This document shows, piece after piece, positions 7,218-15,952 of a stretch of 19,308 nt of DNA. Positions within the stretch are counted from its first letter, which is position 1. The number at the start of each line of letters is the position of its first letter. The stretch comes from JAWOGN01 sp046496815. Its GTDB lineage: Bacteria > Desulfobacterota > DSM-4660 > Desulfatiglandales > Desulfatiglandaceae. The stretch is taken from NCBI GenBank assembly GCA_046496815.1, contig JAWOGN010000309.1:1-19308 (forward strand), in the 5' to 3' direction. A model generated the notes under the pieces. The model was not told the DNA's origin. It did not search any database and was given only the letters and a program-made list of their open reading frames with translations. Both the position numbers and the translations under genes were made by a program.

Positions 7218-7349
7218 TCCCGCACGAATATTGTGAGAGGCGGCGGAATTTGTTTATTTGAACATCTGCGAAGCGAATTACTTCAGAGCAAGTTCGGTTT
7301 TGTTAATAAATGCTGATGAGTCTTGCCGGCAGGAAAGAGGAGGGGGGTC

Positions 7350-7760
7350 ATGGCAGTCACCTACGCAGTCAGAAATATCATGACAGAAGACATTGTTTCC
7401 GTAGCAAACACGGTCAGTTTAAAAGAGGCAATAGGTGTTATGCTGGAGAAGAACATCGGTTCTGTTGTGGTTCGAAGCGAGGAGGAAATGGTGGGCATTC
7501 TGACGGAGCGGGACGTCCTGAAAAAATTTTGTTTTGACGCTGAGTGCGAAAACCTGAAGGTGGACGAGGTCATGAGCAGTCCTTTGATCACGATTGAGGG
7601 TACCGCCGCCATTGGAGAAGCGGCTGATCTCATGGCGGAGAAAAAGATCCGGAGACTTCTTGTGACGGATGAAGAAACGATCAAAGGAATCGTGACGGAA
7701 CGAGATGTGATGAAAGCAACCCTCGATGTATTCAAAAAGCTTTCGGATGCGCTTGTCTAG
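7350..7760 (+). CDS. small protein with two CBS domains
   Basis: The product has 136 residues, almost entirely a CBS pair (Bateman module). The first repeat is NIMTEDIVSVANTVSLKEA through MVGILTERDVLKK, and the second is EVMSSPLITIEGTAAIGEA through IKGIVTERDVMKA. Each ends in the typical GI(L/V)TERDV motif that contributes to adenine-nucleotide binding. CBS pairs bind AMP, ATP, SAM or similar ligands and regulate partner proteins. With no other domain here, the partner is unknown. The start at 7350 has GAGGAGGGG upstream; the frame is open further left without a better site. It follows livF on the same strand, but a functional link to the transporter is only suggested by position. It converges on alr. 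Confidence 0.88.
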   Translation: MAVTYAVRNIMTEDIVSVANTVSLKEAIGVMLEKNIGSVVVRSEEEMVGILTERDVLKKFCFDAECENLKVDEVMSSPLITIEGTAAIGEAADLMAEKKIRRLLVTDEETIKGIVTERDVMKATLDVFKKLSDALV

Positions 7761-7822
7761 ATGACGACGTCTTTGAAGCCTTCGACTGCCAAGCCTTTCA
7801 AAACCGAAGCAATGCACACTTG

Positions 7823-8983
7823 CTAGCGCAAATAGCGTCGCGACACCCGGTTCATGACCGTGGCAACAATTTCGTAGTGAATTGTGGCAAGGCTTCGGGC
7901 AATTTCATCCGCAGTGATGCATTCGGTTCCCTGTCTCCCGAAGATGACCACCTCCGCTTCGAGCCCTACTTCCGGAATATCCCCGACATCCAGCATGGTT
8001 AGATCCATACAGACACGGCCCACGATCGGGGCGCGGCGGCCTCGAACCAGCATATGGCCTTTTGAAGAGAGCAAGCGGTTCAAGCCGTCGGCATAGCCGA
8101 TGGGCACGGTGGCGATGGTGGTCGGTTTCTCAGTTTCATACGTGCCGCCGTAGCTGACCTTGAACCCCGCCGGCACATCCTTCAAATGAATGATCTTGGT
8201 TTTCAGCGCCATTGCCGGCTTGAGCGAAATCCGAGCCTTGTTCACTTCCTCGGATGGATAAAACCCATAGATCGAGATGCCGGGACGCACCATGTCCAAA
8301 TGGGACTCCGGCATGTCGATGACCGCCGCGCTGTTTGCGGCGTGTTTCATAGAGAATTCCAGGCCCGCAATACGAAGCTGTTCTATGAACGCTACAAACA
8401 GATCGAGCTGGTAAGTTGCAAAGGATTTATTTGAGCTGTCGGCGGTTGCGAAATGGGTGTATATTCCCTCAACCTCCAGACCGGGAAGACGCGCAATGGC
8501 TTCCACTTCACGGAGAGCTTCATTTCCCGGCTCCGTGCGCGAGGCGATCCGTCGGGTGCGCCCCAACACCAGACCGAGTCGGCCCATCCCCGTATCCATC
8601 TTGAGGTGAACCCTAATTTTTTTTCCATCCGAAGCCGCCATTCCAGAAAGCGCTTCAGCAGTCTTCTGGGAATAGACGGTCTGCGTGAGATCGAATTTGA
8701 TAAGCTGATCGGCAAGAGCGGGCGGCGTATATCCAAAGACTAAAATGGGAACGTCCATGCCCGCTTTCCTGAGATCAATTCCCTCGTGGATCCTCGCAAC
8801 GCCCAGCGCCGTTGCCCCACTGTCCAGAGCCGTTTGGGCGACCTCGACGGCACCGTGGCCGTAACCGTTCGCTTTTACCACCGCCATCAGGCGCGCGGCG
8901 GGGTCCGTGATACGCTTCAACTCTCGAACATTGTGCGCAATCGCCGTTAGATCAATTTCCGCCCAGACCAGGGGAGAATCCAA
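7823..8983 (-). CDS. alr: alanine racemase (PLP-dependent)
   Basis: This enzyme interconverts L- and D-alanine, supplying D-alanine for peptidoglycan or feeding D-alanine into catabolism. The 386-residue product has the N-terminal TIM-barrel PLP site AVVKANGYGHGAVEVA, whose Lys forms the internal aldimine. The C-terminal domain carries the second catalytic base in KVSYGGTYET and the conserved GRVCMDLTMLDV. The start is a TTG at 8983 with GAGGTG five bases upstream, because no in-frame ATG precedes the conserved WAEIDLTAIAHNVREL. It begins 20 bases after the ald stop, so the two form a unit. Coupling with alanine dehydrogenase suggests D-alanine to L-alanine to pyruvate use, or the reverse. 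It converges with the CBS gene 62 bases away, with no clear terminator between them. Confidence 0.95.
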   Translation of the reverse strand: MDSPLVWAEIDLTAIAHNVRELKRITDPAARLMAVVKANGYGHGAVEVAQTALDSGATALGVARIHEGIDLRKAGMDVPILVFGYTPPALADQLIKFDLTQTVYSQKTAEALSGMAASDGKKIRVHLKMDTGMGRLGLVLGRTRRIASRTEPGNEALREVEAIARLPGLEVEGIYTHFATADSSNKSFATYQLDLFVAFIEQLRIAGLEFSMKHAANSAAVIDMPESHLDMVRPGISIYGFYPSEEVNKARISLKPAMALKTKIIHLKDVPAGFKVSYGGTYETEKPTTIATVPIGYADGLNRLLSSKGHMLVRGRRAPIVGRVCMDLTMLDVGDIPEVGLEAEVVIFGRQGTECITADEIARSLATIHYEIVATVMNRVSRRYLR

Positions 8984-9003
8984 AATGGCACCTCGAAGCG
9001 CAC

Positions 9004-10116
9004 TTAAAACAAATCATCATCCCAAACACATTCAAGACCAAAAGCATCCGCAACGCCTCTGCAGGCGACTTTGCCCTTGACAACATTCGCGCCGGGTTTG
9101 ATCTCGGGGTTCTCCTTAACGGCCCGCCTCCATCCTTTGTTTGCGATTTCAACCGCATACGGCAGCGTGGCATTGGTCAAAGCAAACGTGGAGGTTTTGG
9201 CAACGCCTCCCGGCATATTGGCGACACAGTAGTGTACGACGCCCTCGACGGTATAGATCGGATCTGAATGCGTAGTCGGCTTCGAGGTTTCGAAACAGCC
9301 TCCCTGGTCAATGGCGACATCCACCATCACGGAACCTTTTTTCATGGTTTTCAACATGTCCCGCGTAACGAGTTTGGGTGCTTTGGCACCGGGGATGAGC
9401 ACGGCGCCCACGACCACGTCGGCTTCTTTCACGAATTTCCGGATGGTCGCCGGACTGGACATTAAAAGAAAGCAATTGCTTGGCATGACGTCGCTCAGAT
9501 AGCGCAATCGCTCCAAGTTGCTGTCCAGAAGATATACTTTCGCACCCAAGCCGCATGCCATTTTGGCGGCGTTTGTTCCGACGACGCCTCCGCCGATAAC
9601 AAGAACCGTGCCGGGATCGACCCCCGGCACACCTCCCAAAAGGACCCCCTGGCCACCCTGCACCATCTCCAGGTACTTGGCGCCCTGCTGAATCGCCATG
9701 CGGCCTGCGACTTCGCTCATGGGTGTCAGCAGCGGCAACGAACCGTCCGCCTTTTGAATGGTTTCATAGGCGATGTCTATGGATTTGCTTTTGATCAGGG
9801 CGAGCGTAAGCTCCTCTGAGGCGGCCAGATGAAGATAGGTAAAAACGATCTGGTCCTCCCTGATCAGTTCATACTCCGACGGCAAGGGTTCTTTGACATG
9901 CATCACCATGTCGGCCCGAGCGTAAATTTGCTGAGGGGTGTCGACGAGTTGCGCTCCGGCGCTGATGTACGCAGCGTTCTCCAATCCGCTTCCCTTCCCC
10001 GCATCTTTTTCAACCAATACCGTGTGCCCGTTTTGTTTCATGATTTCTACTCCGCCCGGGGTCATGGAAACACGGTTTTCCGCTGCCTTGATTTCTCTTA
10101 AGATTCCTACAATCAT
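9004..10116 (-). CDS. ald: alanine dehydrogenase
   Basis: This enzyme catalyses NAD-dependent reversible oxidative deamination of L-alanine to pyruvate and ammonium. The ATG at 10116 follows GGAGG, giving MIVGILREIKAAENR and 370 residues, the usual length. The family's key residues fall at the expected numbers: Arg15, Lys75 (in HVKEP) and His96 (in LHLAAS). The Rossmann motif GGGVVGTNAAKMA follows, ending in the NAD-ribose acidic residue of VYLLD, and the catalytic-domain Asp is in VDVAIDQGG. The frame stays open to 10212 but upstream codons have no ribosome site or homology. It is the first gene of an ald-alr pair, 124 bases after lipA. That gap holds two inverted repeats that could be regulatory. 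Confidence 0.96.
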   Translation of the reverse strand: MIVGILREIKAAENRVSMTPGGVEIMKQNGHTVLVEKDAGKGSGLENAAYISAGAQLVDTPQQIYARADMVMHVKEPLPSEYELIREDQIVFTYLHLAASEELTLALIKSKSIDIAYETIQKADGSLPLLTPMSEVAGRMAIQQGAKYLEMVQGGQGVLLGGVPGVDPGTVLVIGGGVVGTNAAKMACGLGAKVYLLDSNLERLRYLSDVMPSNCFLLMSSPATIRKFVKEADVVVGAVLIPGAKAPKLVTRDMLKTMKKGSVMVDVAIDQGGCFETSKPTTHSDPIYTVEGVVHYCVANMPGGVAKTSTFALTNATLPYAVEIANKGWRRAVKENPEIKPGANVVKGKVACRGVADAFGLECVWDDDLF

Positions 10117-10162
10117 ATTAGCCTCCATGAAAACGGCGCATTCACATTTGGAAACGGAACGT

Positions 10163-10214
10163 CCTGCGTTGAAACAGCTCAATCGCAGGGGCTTTTGACG
10201 TGCCTGCGTCAAAA
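10163..10214 (-). promoter_or_regulatory. tandem inverted repeats upstream of ald
   Basis: Two symmetric sequences sit side by side 47-98 bases before the ald start. The first (10163-10189) is CCTGCGTTGA pairing with TCAA-CGCAGG around AACAGC, with one bulged T. The second (10193-10214) is a perfect palindrome, TTTTGACG-N6-CGTCAAAA. Neither is followed by a U-run on the minus strand, so they do not look like a normal lipA terminator. They could be operator sites or a leader structure for ald-alr. On the plus strand the first is followed by GGGGCTTTT, but no gene uses that direction. Confidence 0.45.
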
Positions 10215-10240
10215 AGGAAAAACTGTGACGATGTGTCGAG

Positions 10241-11149
10241 TTAAAGGGTTAATAGATGATAAAGCTCTTTCGCATGATAAGAACTTCGGACAAAAGGTCC
10301 GCTCACGACTCCGGAAAAACCCATTTCGAGAGCGCTCTCTCGCCACGCCGCAAATTCTTCAGGAGGAATAAAACGCTCCACCGCCAGGTGTTCTTCGGTG
10401 GGCTGAAGATACTGACCCAGCGTCAACAGGTCGCAGCCGGCGTGAAGGAGGTCCTGGAGTGTTCCCTGAAGTTCTTCAGTCGATTCCCCCAGCCCAAGCA
10501 TGAGCCCCGATTTGGTAGGGATTTCGGCGTCATATTCCTTCACCCGTCGCAGGAGGCCCAGTGATTCGACGTAGACCGCCTGAGGTCGAACCGATGGATA
10601 CAGCCGTGGAACGGTCTCCATGTTGTGGTTCAGCACGTCGGGTCGGGCTTCCAAGACGACTTGGAGCGCATCTTTACTGCCTTGGAAATCCGGTATCAAA
10701 ACCTCCACACGGGATGTTGGGTTTTTTTTGCGTATTTCTTTGATGGTATCCGCGAAAAATCCGGCGCCTCCATCCGGGAGGTCATCCCTGGTCACGGAGG
10801 TGATGACCACATACCGCAGCTGCATTCGCTCCACCGCTTCCGCCACGCGAACCGGTTCGTCGGGATCCGGCGGAGAGAGCGGTCCGGATTCAATTGCACA
10901 GAAGCGGCAGTTTCGCGTGCACCGAGATCCCAGGATGAGAAAGGTTGCGGTCTTTCGGGAGAAGCACTCCCAAAGATTCGGACACCTGGCCTCCTGACAT
11001 ACGGTGTGAAGCCGGCTGTTACTCATCAGGTTTCTGATCTTTTCATATTCACCTCCGACCGGTAGACGTCGTTTCAACCAGGGAGGCTTTTTTATGGTTG
11101 TTTTCAGGTTTGGGGACGGTGCCATCACGGCCTCGGAATCATCACGCAT
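10241..11149 (-). CDS. lipA: lipoyl synthase (radical SAM)
   Basis: This enzyme inserts two sulfurs into octanoyl-GcvH to form the lipoyl arm. With the ATG at 11149 the product has 302 residues. The auxiliary [4Fe-4S] cluster motif is Cys51, Cys56 and Cys62 (CQEARCPNLWEC). The radical SAM cluster motif is CTRNCRFC at Cys77, Cys81 and Cys84. The conserved C-terminal RSSYHAKE supplies the serine ligand of the auxiliary cluster. A GTG at 11152 and an ATG at 11125 (with GAGG upstream) are alternative starts. It begins within 10 bases of the lipB stop, so it is translationally linked to lipB. Placement directly behind gcvPB shows that the lipoylated target is the glycine cleavage H protein made from the same operon. 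Confidence 0.96.
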   Translation of the reverse strand: MRDDSEAVMAPSPNLKTTIKKPPWLKRRLPVGGEYEKIRNLMSNSRLHTVCQEARCPNLWECFSRKTATFLILGSRCTRNCRFCAIESGPLSPPDPDEPVRVAEAVERMQLRYVVITSVTRDDLPDGGAGFFADTIKEIRKKNPTSRVEVLIPDFQGSKDALQVVLEARPDVLNHNMETVPRLYPSVRPQAVYVESLGLLRRVKEYDAEIPTKSGLMLGLGESTEELQGTLQDLLHAGCDLLTLGQYLQPTEEHLAVERFIPPEEFAAWRESALEMGFSGVVSGPFVRSSYHAKELYHLLTL

Positions 11150-11157
11150 CACGAAGT

Positions 11158-11940
11158 TTACAGAGCGGCATTGAGCTCGGGAAGGTCTGCCGCTTCAAAC
11201 TGAATTTGAAAAATCGCTTCCATGTGGGTTTTCATCACCTCCCTGACCGCATGCATGGGGATCTCGCGGGAGAGTACTTGTTGGATGGATGTGACACGAA
11301 TATCTTTCAGGCCGCAAGGATGTATCCACTCGAAAGGCGTGAGATCCACATTGACGTTGAAGGCGATACCGTGAAAACTCACACCCTTCCGAATCGTTAT
11401 GCCGACGCTGCCCAATTTCTTCTTCCCGACCCATACGCCTCTATTGAGGGAATTTCGATGTGCCTTTATTCCCCAGTGCGCCGCTGCACGGATCATTGTC
11501 TCTTCAAGCTTTGTCACGTATTCTGAAACCCCCAAGCCGGCGTTTCCCAGATGTATGATGGGATACACAACGAGTTGTCCCGGCCCGTGATAGGTTATGT
11601 CACCGCCTCTTTCCACCTGTATCACCGGGATTTCAGCCTGCTTGAGGAACGCCTCGGTTACCGTAAGGTTGCTGAGGTCTCCTCTCCGACCCGTCGTAAA
11701 AACCGGAAAGTGCTCCAAAAACAGGATCAGGTCACTGTCAATGACACGATCTTTTCTCGCGTCAACAAGCCTGTGCTGAAGGTCCCACGCTTTCCTGTAC
11801 TCCATAATCGGCAGGTCCAGGCCCAGGCATTTTTTTCGGTGTGTTGCCGGTTGCCGGGTGCCGCCCGGAAAGATCTTTCCGGCGAGTCCGGTAGAGGAAA
11901 CAGTTTGGGGAGTTCTCAACACTTTAACATCTCCCTTCAT
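11158..11940 (-). CDS. lipB: lipoyl(octanoyl) transferase, N-terminally extended
   Basis: This enzyme moves octanoyl groups from acyl-carrier protein to the H-protein lysine. The conserved core starts at about residue 38 (CLGLDLPIMEYRKAWDLQ). It contains VERGGDITYHGPGQLVVYP, the catalytic Lys in KKLGSVGITIR, and the acyl-accepting Cys in HPCGLKD. If the ATG at 11940 is used, 260 residues result, with a basic, low-complexity N-terminal extension of about 36 residues that normal LipB (about 210-230) lacks. The ATG has GGAG only one base upstream, so the GTG at 11922, with AAGGGAG eight to nine bases away, may be the real start. It is followed immediately by lipA and preceded by gcvPB with a 92-base gap. 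Confidence 0.94.
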   Translation of the reverse strand: MKGDVKVLRTPQTVSSTGLAGKIFPGGTRQPATHRKKCLGLDLPIMEYRKAWDLQHRLVDARKDRVIDSDLILFLEHFPVFTTGRRGDLSNLTVTEAFLKQAEIPVIQVERGGDITYHGPGQLVVYPIIHLGNAGLGVSEYVTKLEETMIRAAAHWGIKAHRNSLNRGVWVGKKKLGSVGITIRKGVSFHGIAFNVNVDLTPFEWIHPCGLKDIRVTSIQQVLSREIPMHAVREVMKTHMEAIFQIQFEAADLPELNAAL

Positions 11941-12032
11941 ACTCCATGTCCCGATTGAAATCCTTCGGCGACTGCCATCCGAACGTGCTGAATTTCGGGG
12001 AGGGACACCCGGATACCGGGAGGCGCCTTATT

Positions 12033-13490
12033 TTAGCCTGCAAGGCAAGGGCGCCTCGCAGCGGCGGTTTCATCCATTCTACGTGCCTTGCATTTCGTCG
12101 GCGCTTCCCGCAACAGTTCGGGTGCATCTTCCGACTCACGAACCACCCCTTTGAATGCTTCTATGAACTGGTCGATATTTTCCTTGGATTCCGTTTCGGT
12201 AGGCTCAATCATGATGGCGCCATTGACGACCAAAGGGAAGTAGATCGTAGGCGGATGAAATCCGTAATCCATTAAACGTTTTGCCATATCGAGGGTCGTG
12301 ACCTTTTGTTTGATTTGAAATCGATCTGAAAAAACGCATTCGTGCATGCAGGGCCGGTCGTAAGGAAGATATAAAACCTCCCGTAATGTTTCTTTGATGT
12401 AGTTCGCGTTTAAGACGGCCAACTGGCTCGCCTTTTTCAGGTTCTCCGCACTCAGACTCAAGATATACGCGTATGCCTTGATCATAACGCCGAAATTTCC
12501 ATAAAAGGCGTGCAGCTTTCCAATGGTCTGTGGAAAATCCTCGGACAGACGGTATCGTTCATTCGCCTCAATCACCCTGGGGACGGGCAAGAAGGGCTCA
12601 AGATATTTTTTTACACAGACCGGGCCGGAGCCGGGTCCGCCCCCGCCATGGGGGGTGGAGAAGGTTTTGTGCAGGTTGAGATGCAGGATGTCAATCCCGA
12701 TTTCTCCCATGCGAACAACGCCCATGACAGCGTTCATGTTTGCGCCGTCACCATAGACCAAACCGCCCTTCGCATGGACCACTTCGGCGATCTGTCTGAT
12801 GTTCTCTTCAAACAAGCCCAATGTGTTGGGATTTGTTACCATGATTCCGGCGGTATTTTCGTCCATCACATCGGCAATCGCCTCGGCGGAAAGGATCCCT
12901 TTTTCGTTGGATTTTACCGGAATGGGTCGATAGCCGCACAACGCGGCGCTCGCCGGGTTGGTACCGTGCGCCGTATCCGGCACGATGATCTTCGTGCGAG
13001 GCGAACCCTGGCTCCGGTGATAGGCATGCATGAGAAGCATCCCGGCGAGTTCTCCCTGCGCGCCGGCAGCCGGCTGGAGCGTGACTGCATCCATGCCGGT
13101 GATCTCCGCCAGAAAACACTCGAGATCATGCATCAACTTGAGCGCTCCCTGCTGCAAACCAAGCGGAAGGAAGGGGTGCGCACCTGCAAATCCATTCAAA
13201 CCGGCCAATTTTTCATGGCTCTTTGGGTTGTACTTCATGGTGCATGAACCCAGGGGATACATGCCGGTGTCAACGCCGAAGTTCCAGGTTGACAACCTGG
13301 TGTAGTGGCGCACCACGTCGACCTCGCTGAGATCGGGAAAATCGAGGCTCTCCCGGATAAGTTCCCGGTCTAAAGGGGCGGGCTCCACATCCCGTCGAGG
13401 AATCGAAAAACCGCATCGTCCCCGTTTTCCCTTTTCCCACAGAAGGGGTTCGTTAAGTACAAGTCCTGTGGTGCCCGGAGATTCGTTCAC
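12033..13490 (-). CDS. gcvPB: glycine dehydrogenase (decarboxylating) subunit 2, PLP-binding
   Basis: This is the catalytic half of the P protein. It decarboxylates glycine on PLP and passes the aminomethyl group to lipoyl-GcvH. The start is GTG at 13490, which overlaps the gcvPA stop as GTGA and has AGGTGG four bases upstream. The product has 485 residues, normal for the family. The PLP lysine is about Lys275 in LNLHKTFSTPHGGGGPG; other conserved parts are PLGSCTMKYNPK near 79-90 and PDTAHGTNPASA near 171-182. The C-terminal ~30 residues (rich in Ala and Arg after EAFKGVVRESED) look poorly conserved. Overlap with gcvPA fits equal amounts of the two subunits, which form an alpha2beta2 P protein. 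Confidence 0.97.
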   Translation of the reverse strand: MNESPGTTGLVLNEPLLWEKGKRGRCGFSIPRRDVEPAPLDRELIRESLDFPDLSEVDVVRHYTRLSTWNFGVDTGMYPLGSCTMKYNPKSHEKLAGLNGFAGAHPFLPLGLQQGALKLMHDLECFLAEITGMDAVTLQPAAGAQGELAGMLLMHAYHRSQGSPRTKIIVPDTAHGTNPASAALCGYRPIPVKSNEKGILSAEAIADVMDENTAGIMVTNPNTLGLFEENIRQIAEVVHAKGGLVYGDGANMNAVMGVVRMGEIGIDILHLNLHKTFSTPHGGGGPGSGPVCVKKYLEPFLPVPRVIEANERYRLSEDFPQTIGKLHAFYGNFGVMIKAYAYILSLSAENLKKASQLAVLNANYIKETLREVLYLPYDRPCMHECVFSDRFQIKQKVTTLDMAKRLMDYGFHPPTIYFPLVVNGAIMIEPTETESKENIDQFIEAFKGVVRESEDAPELLREAPTKCKARRMDETAAARRPCLAG

Positions 13491-14818
13491 GATGCCACCT
13501 CTCTCACAAATGTATCCATTTCTGCTTTTGACCGGGTTTCTGTGGCACACAAAAGGTAATGATTTGCCAGTTCCGGGTAGTAGGGCGATAGGGAAAGACC
13601 TGCGACAATCTTTTTTTTCGCCAACCGTTCATAGGTCTCGCTGAAGCCGATGGGGAACTCTACCACGAATTCATTGAAGCCGGGGCTGCTGAATGGGATC
13701 TTAAACCCTGCCTCCCGAAGTCTGCATTTGAGGTATTCGGTTTTGTCATAGTTGAGACGTGCAAGCGCCCGGGTGCCGGAGCCGCCGAGCGAGGCCATAT
13801 ACATCGCCGCCCCCACCGCACAGAGGCTGTTATTGGTGCAGATGTTTGAGGTCGCTTTTTCACGGCGAATATGCTGTTCGCGTGTCGCCAGTGTGAGAAC
13901 GAATCCTTTTTTACCGTCCATATCCGTAGTCTGACCCACCAGGCGGCCGGGCATGCTGCGGACGTACTTCATCTTGCTTGCGAACATCCCCAGTGCCGGA
14001 CCGCCGAGAGACCGAGGAATACCAAAGCTTTGACCCTCTCCGCATGCAATGTCCGCCCCTTGGCTCCCGGGAGTCTTCATGAGTCCATAGGCGAGGGGCT
14101 CGGTAAAGCAGGTGATGAAAAGCGAATCTTTTGCATGGGCGGTTTCCCCGACGATGCGAAGGTCCTCTACACAGCCAAAGAAGTTCGGTGATTGAACGGC
14201 AACCGCCGCAAGATCATCCAATCCGTTGATTTTTTCCAATGCGGTCTTGCCATTGCTCTGATACGGAAGCTCCACAGCCTCGATACCGGCAGGCGCCAGA
14301 TAGGTCTGAGCCACGCGACGGTAAAGCGGATGGATGAGCGCTGAGATAGCGACTTTTGTTCGTCCGGTTATGCGGATGCTCATCAGCAACGCTTCAGCCA
14401 GGGCGGATGCACCATCATACAGCGAGGCGTTTGCCACCTCCATGCCCAGAAGTCGGGCGGTGAGTGTCTGATACTCATAAATCGCCTGCAGGGTTCCCTG
14501 GCTCATTTCCGGCTGATAAGGCGTATAGGAGGTTACAAACTCGGAACGGCTGAGCAAATAAGACACGGAAGCCGGTATATAATGTTCGTAGCTACCGGCC
14601 CCCAGAAACACTTTGAATTCAGGAGAAACCGCCATGGTTTCAGAAAGTGCCCCCAGGTGATCGTTCAACTCCCACTCGGTCATTGCCGCCGGAAGATTGA
14701 GGGAGCCCGTGTGGCGGCAATCTTCAGGCACCGTCGAGAAAAGATCCTCAAGGTTTTTTACACCCACCACCTTCAACATGGCATCGATCTGTTCATCGGT
14801 ATGCGGTAGGTAACGCAT
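13487..14818 (-). CDS. gcvPA: glycine dehydrogenase (decarboxylating) subunit 1
   Basis: This is the partner subunit of the split P protein, homologous to the N-terminal half of the one-chain GcvP and lacking the PLP lysine. Its 443 residues begin MRYLPHTDEQIDAMLKVVGV and contain the family features FLGAGSYEHYIPASV, SYTPYQPEMSQGTLQAIYEYQ, and ATREQHIRREKATSNICTN (read in parts). The ATG at 14818 touches the gcvH stop (TAAATG), with AAAGGA inside the end of gcvH acting as ribosome site. The 3' end overlaps gcvPB by four bases. Length and motifs are normal. Confidence 0.97.
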   Translation of the reverse strand: MRYLPHTDEQIDAMLKVVGVKNLEDLFSTVPEDCRHTGSLNLPAAMTEWELNDHLGALSETMAVSPEFKVFLGAGSYEHYIPASVSYLLSRSEFVTSYTPYQPEMSQGTLQAIYEYQTLTARLLGMEVANASLYDGASALAEALLMSIRITGRTKVAISALIHPLYRRVAQTYLAPAGIEAVELPYQSNGKTALEKINGLDDLAAVAVQSPNFFGCVEDLRIVGETAHAKDSLFITCFTEPLAYGLMKTPGSQGADIACGEGQSFGIPRSLGGPALGMFASKMKYVRSMPGRLVGQTTDMDGKKGFVLTLATREQHIRREKATSNICTNNSLCAVGAAMYMASLGGSGTRALARLNYDKTEYLKCRLREAGFKIPFSSPGFNEFVVEFPIGFSETYERLAKKKIVAGLSLSPYYPELANHYLLCATETRSKAEMDTFVREVAS

Positions 14819-15223
14819 TTACACCAATCCTTTCAGCGTTTCGGAATAATCATTCCTGGTCATGAGGGACTCAAGTTCCGAGGCATCGGCGGCTTTTATT
14901 TCGATCATCCATCCCTCATCATAGGGACTCGTGTTGACCAGGTCGGGTGATTCCTCGAGTGCGGTGTTCACCGACACAATTTGACCCCCTATCGGCATGT
15001 AAAGTTCCGCCACCGCCTTGACGGATTCCACGGTTCCGAACTCATCCCCTTTTTTAAAAGCGTCACCCACCTGGGGAAGCTCTACGAAAACAATATCCCC
15101 CAGCTGATCCTGAGCATAATCACTGATACCGATTCGAAACCTTTCATCCTCAGGTTTTGTCCATTCATGACTTTCTGCATAGCGAAGATCATCCGGCAAA
15201 CGCAATTGGCTGATTTCTTTCAT
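14819..15223 (-). CDS. gcvH: glycine cleavage system H protein
   Basis: This is the lipoyl carrier that shuttles the aminomethyl and reducing groups among the P, T and L proteins. The start at 15223 has AAAGGAGAG upstream; the product has 134 residues, standard for the family. The lipoyl lysine is Lys69 in GTVESVKAVAELY. LRYAESHEW and ISDYAQDQLGDIVFVELP are typical N-terminal features, and DEGWMIEIK is typical of the C-terminal half. It is the first enzyme gene of gcvH-gcvPA-gcvPB-lipB-lipA, 80 bases after the Lrp-type regulator on the same strand. That gap is too short for a tandem glycine riboswitch, and I see no aptamer motif in it. Confidence 0.97.
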   Translation of the reverse strand: MKEISQLRLPDDLRYAESHEWTKPEDERFRIGISDYAQDQLGDIVFVELPQVGDAFKKGDEFGTVESVKAVAELYMPIGGQIVSVNTALEESPDLVNTSPYDEGWMIEIKAADASELESLMTRNDYSETLKGLV

Positions 15224-15303
15224 GGTGTTCTCTCCTTTTGATGCAACCATTCAATCTTGATGAAATAGTAAGAAAACGGTTACTCCGGTATTGGGTTCGC
15301 TTC

Positions 15304-15768
15304 CTACAGAATGTAGGGGACCTTCAAATTATAGCCTTTATAAACAACAAAGGTTTCCACGGATTGCACATCCACGATTTTGCCCACTTCCTCGGTATAG
15401 AATTCGAGTAAACCGAAGCCGGTATTCAAAAGAACCACCAGGATCAGATCATATCGCCCCGTCACCACGCTCACCGACACCACCCCTCTCAGTTTGCTGA
15501 ACTCTTCCCCTTTCTTGACCAGGTTCATGGTGTTCAATTTGACACCCACCATGACCACCCGATGCCCCGGCACAGCCTCAGGGTCTACGTGGGCGGAGAT
15601 CTCCAGAACCCCTTCCGCCATGAGCCGGTTAACGCGTCCTCTGACGGTGTTTTCGGATATGAAAAGCGCTTCCGAGATTTTCTTGAAGGATTTTCTGCCC
15701 TGGCGAAGGTGCTTTATAATCGTGATATTTGTTTCGTCTATTTTCATCTTGCGAATACGCCGATGCAT
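15304..15768 (-). CDS. Lrp/AsnC-family transcriptional regulator
   Basis: The protein has an N-terminal helix-turn-helix (IIKHLRQGRKSFKKISEAL, then ISENTVRGRVNRLMAEGVLE) and a C-terminal RAM ligand-binding domain. The RAM domain includes VVSVSVVTGRYDLILVVLLN and a tail matching the family. Such proteins assemble as dimers to octamers and respond to amino acids. Length is 154 residues from the ATG at 15768, or 147 from the ATG at 15747; neither has a good ribosome site. It sits at the head of the gcv-lip unit and is divergent from lpdA. Control of both arms, with glycine or alanine as ligand, is a reasonable inference but is not shown by sequence. Specificity within the family is unknown. Confidence 0.9.
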   Translation of the reverse strand: MHRRIRKMKIDETNITIIKHLRQGRKSFKKISEALFISENTVRGRVNRLMAEGVLEISAHVDPEAVPGHRVVMVGVKLNTMNLVKKGEEFSKLRGVVSVSVVTGRYDLILVVLLNTGFGLLEFYTEEVGKIVDVQSVETFVVYKGYNLKVPYIL

Positions 15769-15952
15769 GCGTTAGCAAACCGAGGGCTTATATCTACTAA
15801 ATCAGTTTGATGTATTTGTCAATATGATTCTAGGTATTGTACATTCTCCTCAAAAAAACATGATATATTTATTGAATTGAGCAATCCTAAGTGTTAATCA
15901 GGTCCATAGGAATTTCGAAACCAACTTCAAAGCGAGTGGAGGATTGTCACCG
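15769..15952. promoter_or_regulatory. divergent regulatory region between the Lrp-type gene and lpdA
   Basis: This region is AT-rich relative to its surroundings. On the minus strand a perfect TTGACA (15822-15817) lies 17 bases before TAGTAG (15799-15794), a partial -10, serving the regulator operon. On the plus strand TTGTAC near 15838 with TGATAT 18 bases on could serve lpdA. GGAGGA at 15938-15943 is the lpdA ribosome site. AT-rich DNA of this kind suits Lrp-type binding, but no repeated operator could be defined by eye. Confidence 0.45.

Noticed and set aside
12033..14818. gcvP split by a frameshift
   Set aside because: GcvPA and GcvPB each have normal starts, lengths and a GTGA overlap; two-subunit P protein is standard in many bacteria.
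15224..15303. Glycine riboswitch before gcvH
   Set aside because: Only 80 bases separate the regulator and gcvH, and no tandem aptamer motif is visible there, in the divergent region 15769-15952, or in the aminotransferase leader.
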